A stretch of DNA of 43,245 bases from Sedimentisphaerales bacterium (GTDB lineage Bacteria; Planctomycetota; Phycisphaerae; Sedimentisphaerales; Anaerobacaceae): positions 1 through 43,245 of the forward strand of contig JAFGCD010000093.1 in assembly GCA_016932835.1 (NCBI GenBank). The letters are read 5' to 3'. The stretch's first letter is position 1, and each line of letters opens with the position of its first letter. Below, one piece after another: positions 33,314 to 40,761 of the stretch. The notes under the pieces were generated by a model. The model did no database searches. It was not told where the DNA came from and saw only the letters and a program-made list of their open reading frames with translations. The translations under genes were made by a program, and so were the position numbers.

Positions 33314-34147
33314 CTAAATCGCCTTCCGACATCTCAGCCATCCGACTATCCCTGCCCCGAAACCCGCAAGAATCATCGCCCCGGGCGCCGGCACCGCAGA
33401 GCCGCCGTTGCCGGAGGAATCGTCCTCCTCCGGCGCGGTTATCAGCTCCAGACGACTGGCGGGACCGGGATTGATAGCATTGGTCACAATCAACGCATCC
33501 ATAGTGCTGACCAGTGCGTCCTTGTTATGATCCAGCGCAGAGTTGATCTCCGCCGCTGTTGTTCCGTAAGTGTCGAGATGGTTGATCACCAGCAGCGCGT
33601 CTATCGGCGTTACCCATCCGTCCGTCACGCTGTTCCCCGCATCCCCGATTGAATTGCCGAAATAGAATACATCCGCCGACGACAGCCCCGTCGCGCTGGT
33701 CGGCAGGACCGATACCTGAAGCCATGTATTTTCTATGAAATTGTCCGCCCAGATCAATGTCACCCTGTCCGACCCGCCGGCGCCTGCCCCGCTTCGAACC
33801 GTAATCGACAGTGGGTCCGGTGTGGCGGCCCACAGGGCCGGATTGTCGTCGTTGCCGGCCAGAAAGTGAAAATCCCCCAAGCCGGGAATACCGCCAAGCC
33901 CTGCGATATCGACTATGATCCCGTTCAGCCCGCGACTGTACGATGTGTAATTGCCGTAACTCGCTGTCTGCCCGGGCAGCAAAGCCGTTTTATCCGGCGC
34001 AATCGCATTATCATCAAGCGCGCCGGGGCCGACTTGGTACGAGTCGAACGCCGAGTTCTCGTAGAAAACATAACGCCCCGTTACCGAACCATCAGCACCC
34101 GAAGCAGTTATGATGCTCAGACCGAAAATCAGTACAAGCCTTCTCAT
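33314..34147 (-). CDS. PEP-CTERM-like surface protein with dockerin-like repeats
   Basis: A 277-residue exported protein: signal peptide at residues 1-20, a beta-rich body, and near 165-230 two dockerin-like stretches (VTPIDALLVINHLDTYG and DHNKDALVSTMDALIVTN) with the Asp/Asn spacing of calcium-binding loops. The C-terminus has VPAPGAMIL, then a hydrophobic helix and WLRCRKAI, a PEP-CTERM-type sorting tail of the VPxPGA form common in Phycisphaerae. GAGGA lies 8 bases before the ATG. Downstream of a second such gene by 52 bases. Likely anchored or displayed on the cell surface; exosortase is not in the window. Confidence 0.83.
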   Translation of the reverse strand: MRRLVLIFGLSIITASGADGSVTGRYVFYENSAFDSYQVGPGALDDNAIAPDKTALLPGQTASYGNYTSYSRGLNGIIVDIAGLGGIPGLGDFHFLAGNDDNPALWAATPDPLSITVRSGAGAGGSDRVTLIWADNFIENTWLQVSVLPTSATGLSSADVFYFGNSIGDAGNSVTDGWVTPIDALLVINHLDTYGTTAAEINSALDHNKDALVSTMDALIVTNAINPGPASRLELITAPEEDDSSGNGGSAVPAPGAMILAGFGAGIVGWLRCRKAI

Positions 34148-34199
34148 CCATTAGATCCTCGTAAAACCATCCTTGTCCTGTTACTGCCGCGAGAGTTCT

Positions 34200-35045
34200 C
34201 TATATGGCCTTTCGCCGCCTGAGCCATCCGACAGCACCTGCTCCGAGACTCGCAAGAATCATCGCCCCGGGCACGGGAACACGCGGCGGAAGCTCCCCCT
34301 CGAATGCTGTGACATTGACGTTGTCGATATCTATGTCCGCAGCAAGGCCTCCTGTCCTTCCCGCAAGCTGAACCCGATACTCATATGGGTTCATCCCGGA
34401 AATAAACAACTCGTCAAAAACCGTAACAGCCGGTCCGCCCGCCCCGAATACGTCCGGGCTTAACGCGACGCTCAGGTTCGCCCCGCCCACCACATATTCC
34501 AATGAAACCGTCGCAGCGTGAAAAACACCCGCAACAAAATCCACATCGACAGGATTCACCGCGGCGTCGCCCACCTGCGAACCGTCCCAATGCGCCGTAA
34601 CCTGATTTGTCCCGGCAGGATAAATGTCGAACCCCACCCCGAAAACACCTTCGTAGTTCGGCCTCTCCGCGGCAATGCCGCTTTCATTCGCGCCGGGCCC
34701 GCTCACTCCATAAACAGATGTCGGCAGAAAAGCTATCGAAAAACCGTCCGCCGGCGCTGAGAGAGGTGAACTGATCCGAAATTGAAAACTCGAATCGACT
34801 CTCGGATACAGCCCTGCATCGGTCCGGTCGTACGCATAGCTGTTGTGGTTGTTTAACACACCGTCGTTAACCAGCCGCAAAAAGTTCCCGCTTGGCCCCC
34901 CAGGCAGTACCATCGGTAACGGACCGGCCCCCATAGCCGTCGCAGTGACATTCAAATTCGGCGGGTCAAAAGAGTCTATCAGTACGCCATAACAAGGTGC
35001 CGAAACCATTAACGATATGAGGGTAAGTAAGGCGAGCTTTTTCAT
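34200..35045 (-). CDS. PEP-CTERM-like protein with lectin-like beta-sandwich
   Basis: A 281-residue exported protein: a signal peptide (residues 1-20, ending PCYG), then a beta-sandwich whose motifs (DGFSIAFLPTSVYG, GVFGVGFDIYPAGTNQVTAHWDG, HAATVSLEYVVGGANLSVAL) resemble legume-type lectin (L-type) domains. The tail reads VPVPGAMIL, a hydrophobic helix, then WLRRRKAI: the same sorting signal as the neighbour. AGGAGG is 7 bases before the ATG and a near-consensus promoter lies upstream. Probably binds polysaccharide on the cell surface; ligand is unknown. Confidence 0.83.
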   Translation of the reverse strand: MKKLALLTLISLMVSAPCYGVLIDSFDPPNLNVTATAMGAGPLPMVLPGGPSGNFLRLVNDGVLNNHNSYAYDRTDAGLYPRVDSSFQFRISSPLSAPADGFSIAFLPTSVYGVSGPGANESGIAAERPNYEGVFGVGFDIYPAGTNQVTAHWDGSQVGDAAVNPVDVDFVAGVFHAATVSLEYVVGGANLSVALSPDVFGAGGPAVTVFDELFISGMNPYEYRVQLAGRTGGLAADIDIDNVNVTAFEGELPPRVPVPGAMILASLGAGAVGWLRRRKAI

Positions 35046-35155
35046 GTCCTGTCCTCCTGACTCTAAGTTAAACTTCTCTTGAGAGATCTGTCACACGGCG
35101 TCCGACCGAATATGAAGGGATTTTATCCATCCACATCGCATCCGACTATCGGAGT

Positions 35156-35183
35156 ATTATGTATATTGAGGGCGTTTTGTCAA
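35156..35183 (-). promoter_or_regulatory. Predicted promoter of the lectin-like PEP-CTERM gene
   Basis: On the minus strand a perfect TTGACA (35183-35178), 16 bases, CATAAT (35161-35156), 111 bases before the ATG. Confidence 0.6.
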
Positions 35184-35278
35184 GAAAATAAAGTCAGGCC
35201 AAGAAGACAGAAGACTAATCATGCAGGGACTACCCCCCAAGGATGCCTCTTTAGGTATAGATGTCCCCCGGCAGAGTA

Positions 35279-35339
35279 TCAAAGAAGCTGCTCGATTAGA
35301 AAGCTCGCCGAAAGCAATATATCCACGCCGATCGCCGCA
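35279..35339 (-). repeat. 61-bp direct repeat, copy 1 (duplicated gene 3' end)
   Basis: Identical over 61 bases to 36387-36447, which is the last 20 codons and stop of the membrane protein gene. Here it stands alone in the gap before the pseudopilin-like gene, with no upstream gene body. The gap 35184-35495 otherwise holds a TATAAT at 35398-35403 and no ORF. Confidence 0.9.
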
Positions 35340-35495
35340 CGCCGGCAACACCGGGCAAACTCGCACATCCCTCGTAGCGACCACTTTTATTTCATGCTAT
35401 AATAGAATCAGCATCCGGAAAGGGCCAATATGCTCAATCATAACGTCGGCTGCTGTTAATAAATGCAGCGAACAGTTCCTGCAGAGGAGAATAAA

Positions 35496-36347
35496 ATGCC
35501 GAATCAGACTCCCGATAAGCTTGTCAGATGGTGGTTGAAGATACTCTTGGTAGTCGTCATACTCGTGACCCCGCCAGTAGTGATCATCTCTGACGTTTAC
35601 ATCAATCCAGGGCGAGATTGGAAATTCCATATCGTCCGACAAAACGCTCAGTTTCACAGCATGGCCGCGGCGCTGGAGCTTTTCAATAATGCCTTCGAAG
35701 GCTATCCACCGTCCGATGCGAACGACCCCGCAGGACAACCCTACTGCGGAGCCATGAAGCTCGCCGAGGCCGTGACGGGCCGTGACCTGCTCGGCTTCCA
35801 CGGTGAATCCGCCTTCAGGGCCGACGGCAAAGACGCCAACGGCATCGCCCCCATCTACAAACCAACGAATCTGTCACTTAGAAAAGGCCCCTACATGCCC
35901 CCGGACTGCGCCGACTGCCCCACGCTCGCTGAGATATTCGCCCGGGAAAATACAGGACCCTTCAATCCGGAGAATCGCGTCCTCTGTGACATATACACCA
36001 ACAGACTCAAGACCGGCCGCAAGATAGGCATGCCCGTCCTCTACTACAAGGCAGATACCTCAAGGACAAGCCACGATGCCGAAGACCCCAACAACCCCGA
36101 CAATATCTACGACTACCGAGACAACCACGCCCTGCTCGCACTCGGCGTTCCAGGCGATCCCACAGCCGTTCATCCGCTGTTCGCTGATCCAAAGCTCTTC
36201 TACAAGATGACTAAAAGCGACAAAATCACAACCTCGGTAAGACCAGTTCATGCCGATACCTTCATCCTCATCTCAGCAGGCCCAGACCGCTTCTACGGCA
36301 CAAAAGACGACATCTGTAACTTCGAATTCAAATTCCCAAAGGACTGA
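35496..36347 (+). CDS. Membrane-anchored pseudopilin-like protein
   Basis: A 283-residue protein with one membrane helix near residues 15-35 (LLVVVILVTPPVVIISDVYI) and an exported body. NAQFHSMAAALELFNNAFEGYPPSDANDPAGQPYCGAMKLAEAVTGRDLLGF resembles the GspG-like pseudopilins abundant in planctomycetes, though there is no prepilin cleavage motif. It has a Cys pair (PDCADC). AGAGGAG is 6-12 bases before ATG 35496, and an earlier ATG at 35463 lacks a site. The gene is flanked by the two copies of the 61-bp repeat. Function unknown. Confidence 0.7.
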   Translation: MPNQTPDKLVRWWLKILLVVVILVTPPVVIISDVYINPGRDWKFHIVRQNAQFHSMAAALELFNNAFEGYPPSDANDPAGQPYCGAMKLAEAVTGRDLLGFHGESAFRADGKDANGIAPIYKPTNLSLRKGPYMPPDCADCPTLAEIFARENTGPFNPENRVLCDIYTNRLKTGRKIGMPVLYYKADTSRTSHDAEDPNNPDNIYDYRDNHALLALGVPGDPTAVHPLFADPKLFYKMTKSDKITTSVRPVHADTFILISAGPDRFYGTKDDICNFEFKFPKD

Positions 36348-36386
36348 AAAACGCCCCCGCGCACTCAGCAACTCTTTGTCCAGCCG

Positions 36387-36447
36387 TCAAAGAAGCTGCT
36401 CGATTAGAAAGCTCGCCGAAAGCAATATATCCACGCCGATCGCCGCA
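36387..36447 (-). repeat. 61-bp direct repeat, copy 2 (native gene 3' end)
   Basis: Last 20 codons and stop of the membrane protein gene, identical to 35279-35339. The two copies are 1.1 kb apart, same orientation. Confidence 0.9.
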
Positions 36448-37412
36448 GACAGCAGGGTCGTGCGGATACCGCCTATTCGCAGCCTCGCCCGCGCAATGAA
36501 GAAAGTGATCATAAGCGTCACCGCCCCGAGGATATACATCTCGGCTGTCTGAACGAAGAGCCTGGCATACCCGTCGGCAAGACTGAGAAAGACCTGGAAG
36601 TACTTCGTCGCCAGCAGCAGAGCCGCAATCGCAAACCCCGCCTGAACAAACCCAGCCGCCAGCAGCCATCTCCTGTCACCCGGCCCGGCCACGCCTACCC
36701 CCTGGACACCCGCCCCGATCATTACTGAGCAGCATAAAACCGGAATCGTAAGCCACATCACCGGGCTGGTCTTCAAAAACGGCCCGCAGCACGCCAGCGC
36801 GACCCCTAACACTATCAAAGCGACGATATGCAGTCGTCTCGCCGCCAGCAGCATCGCGCAGCCTATCACCAGCGCCGCCGTCGGAACGTGATAAAAGCCA
36901 AACATCGTCGTACCCGCTATATCCCGCTTGGCCATTACCAGCGGAGCAAAGAAGCTCACAAGATCGTCGCCGCGCAGCTTCGTCGTGATGGGCACAGGGT
37001 AGAATCCGTACCTGTCGGCTAAAAGGAAAAAGCATATTATCGCCGCAAAAGGCAGCACCGCTAAAAGCGCCCGGTTGCGCCGCCGGCCCATCCTGCCGCC
37101 GAACACAGCCGGGCAGAAAAGCCACGGTATAAATGCCGCCAGAAGACCCGCCAGCGGATGATATTTCACGAGTGAAAGCGTAAAAGGCCCGAACCCGTAA
37201 ACCGCCCCGGCCATGACAGACCCCGCAAACGACGAAACCCACCGCCTGCTGAGCACATAGCACCCCGCCGCCGCAAAAAAGGCATTGAAAGGCAGCAGCA
37301 TCTCGAACCGGTTAGGCCCGCCCAAACGCCCGCGGAAAAGATAAACCGTCAACCCCGCGAAAACAATCGCCGCCGGAAAGAATCTGCTGTATCCGCCTCT
37401 TCTCATGCGCAT
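36387..37412 (-). CDS. Polytopic membrane protein of unknown function
   Basis: A 341-residue protein made largely of hydrophobic helices (about nine or ten), with Arg-rich short loops such as GRMGRRRNRALL. There is no recognisable catalytic motif. The start RMRRGGYSRFF and the stretch KYHPLAGLLAAFIPWLF are reminiscent of membrane glycosyltransferase-type (PMT/YfhO-like) proteins, but that is weak. The last 20 codons are duplicated at 35279-35339. It lies about 100 bases after the PurF paralogue on the same strand. Confidence 0.7.
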   Translation of the reverse strand: MRMRRGGYSRFFPAAIVFAGLTVYLFRGRLGGPNRFEMLLPFNAFFAAAGCYVLSRRWVSSFAGSVMAGAVYGFGPFTLSLVKYHPLAGLLAAFIPWLFCPAVFGGRMGRRRNRALLAVLPFAAIICFFLLADRYGFYPVPITTKLRGDDLVSFFAPLVMAKRDIAGTTMFGFYHVPTAALVIGCAMLLAARRLHIVALIVLGVALACCGPFLKTSPVMWLTIPVLCCSVMIGAGVQGVGVAGPGDRRWLLAAGFVQAGFAIAALLLATKYFQVFLSLADGYARLFVQTAEMYILGAVTLMITFFIARARLRIGGIRTTLLSAAIGVDILLSASFLIEQLL

Positions 37413-37513
37413 CGACGCTCAAAACAACCGTTGCCGTCCCGCACCCGGGACCAAAAGCAACAATATACGCCCGATCCGCACACCTTGCAAGAAACTCGTA
37501 GCTCTTAATACCC

Positions 37514-38998
37514 TCAACTCTTCAGTGGAACCTGCGATTCGCTTTTCTTCGCGGGTTTCCTCAATTCGACGATATCGGCCTTGAGCTTCGGACATGTCCC
37601 CTTCGGACACACCCCCGTCCAGCAGTAAAGGCAGAGGTCCTCCTTAGGCCGGCCAACAGCCTCGACCATATCGTCAACCGTCTGATAACGCAGCGTCGTA
37701 ACGTCAATATCCTTGGCGATCCAGTCAACCATCGCACGATACTTGTCCGTTGTGTAATCGACGTATTCCGAGACGTCCTCGATATCGTGCCCTTCGAGAG
37801 CTCTAATGGCTCTGCGAGCCGCAAGCTCGTGGATCGTACGAGTGGAGAGATTGAACTTGCACGGGAACATCAAAGGCGGGCAGGCGGGCCGAACGTGAAT
37901 CTCACGCGCCCCGCAATCCCAGAGCTTCTTCACCGCGAAGTTCTTGAGCTGAGTCCCGCGAACAATCGAGTCCTCGCAGACAACTATACTGTTGCCCTCG
38001 ATGACCTCTTTGATGGGGATCAGCTTCATCTTGGCGATAAGGTCGCGCGTCGCCTGCGAAGGCGGCGTATAGCTCCGACCGTACCCGGGAGTATATTTCA
38101 CCAGAGGCCGCCGGAACGGCTTGCCCGATTCCATCGCATAGCCAAGGCCGTGGGCAAGACCGGAATCCGGAATCCCCGATACGACGTCAACGTGGATATA
38201 CTTGTCGTGCTTGGCGAGCGCCCTGCCGCTGCGCTCGCGGACTATTTCCGTATTGATGCCCTCGTAATCCGACGCCGGAAAACCGGTATAAATCCAAAGG
38301 AACGTGCATATCTGGTTCACCCCGCGCCCCGGACGTCGCTGAACAACGCCGTCCTCGTTCAGAAGAACAATCTCGCCCGGTTCGAGGAATTTCGTCGTCT
38401 CGAAATCGTTGTTGCGAAAAGAGCACGTCTCGCTCGTGACGCACCAGGCATCGTCTCGCCTGCCCACGACAAGCGGCGTATATCCGAACCGGTCTCGCGC
38501 CGCGTATATGCCCGCCCGGTTGAGCAACAGCAGCGAGCAGGAGCCTTCGATAGCATCGAACATCTTCTCGATACCGTCGATAAGGTCCACCCCCTGGTTA
38601 ATCAGCTTCGCCACAAGCTCCGTCGGATTAATCCCTTTCTTGCACACCTCGCTGAAGGAAATACCCTTCTTGAGCAGGTCCGCCGCCAATCTCTCCGCGT
38701 TTTCTATGATTCCGTTTGTCACAATACAGAAAGGCCCGAACTTCGAGTTCAGGTAGATAGGCTGCTCCTCGAAAGCGCTTATGACTCCGATACCTTTGTT
38801 TCCCTTCATTCGAGGCAGGTCGTCGTAAAATTTCGATTTGAACTGGCTCTGGCTGATGTTGTGAATCTGACGGGTAAAATCCTCGCCCAGAACCGCCAGC
38901 CCGCCGTATTCCGTGCCAAGGTGTGAATGATAGTCCGTGCTGTAGAACAGCGTCTCGCCGCAATTACCCTTCGATACCACTCCAAAAATGCCGCTCAT
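37514..38998 (-). CDS. PurF paralogue (amidophosphoribosyltransferase-like) with Ser in place of catalytic Cys
   Basis: A 494-residue protein of the class II glutamine amidotransferase plus phosphoribosyltransferase type. It starts MSGIFGVVS: normal PurF, glutamine synthase-type amidotransferases begin with Cys (MCGIFG), which is the nucleophile, and here that position is Ser2. The Asn-Gly oxyanion loop (TNGIIENA) is kept. The transferase part has IVVCEDSIVRGTQ (PRPP loop, normally VVVDDSIVRGTT), and CPPLMFPC and CLYCWTGVCPKGTCP supply Cys that could hold an Fe-S cluster. GGAGG lies 6 bases before ATG 38998, so the start is firm. It is downstream of purM and a second, normal purF. May use free ammonia or be regulatory. 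Confidence 0.8.
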   Translation of the reverse strand: MSGIFGVVSKGNCGETLFYSTDYHSHLGTEYGGLAVLGEDFTRQIHNISQSQFKSKFYDDLPRMKGNKGIGVISAFEEQPIYLNSKFGPFCIVTNGIIENAERLAADLLKKGISFSEVCKKGINPTELVAKLINQGVDLIDGIEKMFDAIEGSCSLLLLNRAGIYAARDRFGYTPLVVGRRDDAWCVTSETCSFRNNDFETTKFLEPGEIVLLNEDGVVQRRPGRGVNQICTFLWIYTGFPASDYEGINTEIVRERSGRALAKHDKYIHVDVVSGIPDSGLAHGLGYAMESGKPFRRPLVKYTPGYGRSYTPPSQATRDLIAKMKLIPIKEVIEGNSIVVCEDSIVRGTQLKNFAVKKLWDCGAREIHVRPACPPLMFPCKFNLSTRTIHELAARRAIRALEGHDIEDVSEYVDYTTDKYRAMVDWIAKDIDVTTLRYQTVDDMVEAVGRPKEDLCLYCWTGVCPKGTCPKLKADIVELRKPAKKSESQVPLKS

Positions 38999-39062
38999 CG
39001 TTTGCCTCCTAAAGCTTCTACGACGTTCTGTAAAGACAACTTATCCGCATTATTAAACCTGC

Positions 39063-39191
39063 TTATCCGGACGGGTACACGAGATTGACTGAGAGTATGA
39101 CCGCCCCGACTCCGTTGTGGCAGAGTTCCCTGCCATAAAGTTCCTTGTTGCACTTGGTGGCCTCGACTCCGATACAAGGCCCGCAAACCAC
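39063..39191 (-). CDS. Possible small Cys-containing ORF between purM and the PurF paralogue
   Basis: A 42-residue frame from GTG 39191 with an early CGPC motif (MVCGPCIGVEATKC, then ELCHNGVGAVIL). No clear Shine-Dalgarno. It is the only suggestive frame in the 200-bp gap 38999-39201. Could be chance. Confidence 0.2.
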   Translation of the reverse strand: MVCGPCIGVEATKCNKELYGRELCHNGVGAVILSVNLVYPSG

Positions 39192-39201
39192 CGGCTCCGA
39201 G

Positions 39202-40269
39202 TTACTTGAGAACCACCTTGCCGGCCCCTGTCGTGATTCTTCCTATCTTATAAACCTTCTCACCGTACTTTGCAAGCTTTTTCATAATAGAATCCGCAAA
39301 GTCTTCAGCGACTATCAAAACATACCCTACTCCCATGTTGAACACGCGAAACATCTCCGCCTCCTTGACCGGGCCCTTCTCCTGCAGGAAGCCGAAAACC
39401 TTAGGGACGGGCCAGCTCGATTTCTTCAGCACCGCATTGCACCGGTCGGGCAGAACTCGCGGTATATTGCCCACCAGGCCGCCCCCGGTGATATGGGCCA
39501 TCGCGTGAACCACCTGCTTGACCTTATACTGCCGTAAAAGCTTGACAACCGCCCGAACGTAAATCCGCGTCGGTTCCAGTAGAACATCGCCCAGTCTGGC
39601 GCCGCCAAATTCCGCAGGCCTTGCATCGACCTTTAGCTTGTTCTGCTTGAAGCAGATATTGCGAACCAGAGTATAGCCGTTACTGTGCAGCCCGCTCGAC
39701 GCGAGCCCCAGCACCACATCGCCCGGCCGAACCGCCCGGCCGGTAACGATCTTCTTGCGCTCGACAATCCCAACCGCGAAACCGGCCATATCGAAATCGC
39801 CCTTGGCGTAAGTATCGGGCATCTCAGCAGTCTCACCGCCTATTAACGCGCAGTCGGCAAGTTTGCACCCCGCAGCCACGCCCTTGACCAGCTCCGATAT
39901 GAACGCAGGTTCGAGTTTGTTGACCGCCAGATAATCCAGAAAGAAAAGAGGCTCGGCCCCCTGGACCAGCATATCGTTGACGCTCATCGCAACCAGATCG
40001 ATACCAACACTATCGAATCTCTTCATCGCCCCGGCCAACTGAACCTTGCTGCCGACACCGTCCGTACACGCCACTAAAACGGGATTGCGGTAGTTGCGCT
40101 TGAACAGCTTCTCGTCGTAGTCCAGCCGAAACATGCCCGCAAAAGCATTCTTACCCGCCATTACACGCGGCCCGAAGGTCCCCGCTACGTAAGACTGGAT
40201 CCGCTCGACCATAACGTCGTTCGCATCGATACTGACGCCCGAATCTTCATAGCTGACGTACTTAGCCAT
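39202..40269 (-). CDS. purM: Phosphoribosylformylglycinamidine cyclo-ligase
   Basis: A 355-residue AIR synthase. VLVACTDGVGSKVQLA (about 64-80), VNDMLVQGAEPLFFLDYLA (about 97-115), IGGETAEMPDTY and HITGGGLVGNIPRVLP are the ATP- and FGAM-binding motifs of PurM. It closes the imidazole ring in de novo purine synthesis. A decayed four-helix-bundle gene separates it from purF upstream. GGAGAG lies 4-9 bases before the ATG. Together with purC in the window, much of the pathway is present locally. Confidence 0.94.
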   Translation of the reverse strand: MAKYVSYEDSGVSIDANDVMVERIQSYVAGTFGPRVMAGKNAFAGMFRLDYDEKLFKRNYRNPVLVACTDGVGSKVQLAGAMKRFDSVGIDLVAMSVNDMLVQGAEPLFFLDYLAVNKLEPAFISELVKGVAAGCKLADCALIGGETAEMPDTYAKGDFDMAGFAVGIVERKKIVTGRAVRPGDVVLGLASSGLHSNGYTLVRNICFKQNKLKVDARPAEFGGARLGDVLLEPTRIYVRAVVKLLRQYKVKQVVHAMAHITGGGLVGNIPRVLPDRCNAVLKKSSWPVPKVFGFLQEKGPVKEAEMFRVFNMGVGYVLIVAEDFADSIMKKLAKYGEKVYKIGRITTGAGKVVLK

Positions 40270-40324
40270 AGACTCTCCATCTCTGAAATCTACGAGCCTC
40301 CGTATATGTGATGCTCTCGGCGAT

Positions 40325-40753
40325 GGACGAAAGACGAAAGACGAGGGACGATCTGCTAATGAGCATTGCAGAACGTTGCAGACTTCCTTTCCATCGTTGA
40401 TAGCATTGCGAAAATATGTTCATATTTCTCATCCAACTCTTCAAATGCATCTCGGTCAATATACATAGAAGCTTGAGCAAACTCCAGCCACGTTTGAGTC
40501 TCAGCAGCCTCTTGGCTTGAATCAGACAGCTTGTTGACAAAAACGGCTTCATACCTGCGCTTCCGCCATGCTTCGGAGAGATTCGTACAGACCGAACGCG
40601 AAGATCTGCGTATCTGATCGGATAGAGAGTATCTTTACTTCTTTCGGAAAGCTCTTTGATAACTCAAATATCTCCATCGCCGCCTTGAACGCAAGTTGAT
40701 ATACTTCCAATTCCCGTACGCTGCCAATTGTTTTCGTCCGTCGTCCTTCGTCC
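40325..40753 (-). mobile_element. Putative four-helix-bundle cassette between purF and purM
   Basis: GGACGAAAGACGAAAGACGA (40325-40344) and the reverse complement GGACGAAGGACGACGGACGA (40734-40753) match at 17 of 20 positions and bracket a frameshifted four-helix-bundle gene. The arrangement parallels the leuC-leuD insert: IVS-type protein gene, flanking inverted repeat, site between two consecutive biosynthetic genes. Confidence 0.5.
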
Positions 40754-40758
40754 CTCAT
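40356..40758 (-). pseudogene. Frameshifted four-helix-bundle (23S rRNA IVS-type) protein gene
   Basis: From ATG 40758 the product reads GSVRELEVYQLAFKAAMEIFELSKSFPKE, the start of a four-helix-bundle protein; a single extra base near 40637 shifts the frame. Reading on in the other frame gives ERYSLSDQIRRSSRSVCTNLSEAWRKRRYEAVFVNKLSDSSQEAAETQTWLEF, the rest of the family's signature, down to TAG at 40356. The total 403 bases is one more than a multiple of three. The gene is thus intact but for one frameshift. Its first 25 bases form one arm of the flanking inverted repeat. Confidence 0.85.
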
Positions 40759-40761
40759 TCT

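Noticed and set aside
38995..39186. 63-codon minus-strand frame before the PurF paralogue
   Set aside because: No motif, and its end overlaps the Shine-Dalgarno of the next gene.
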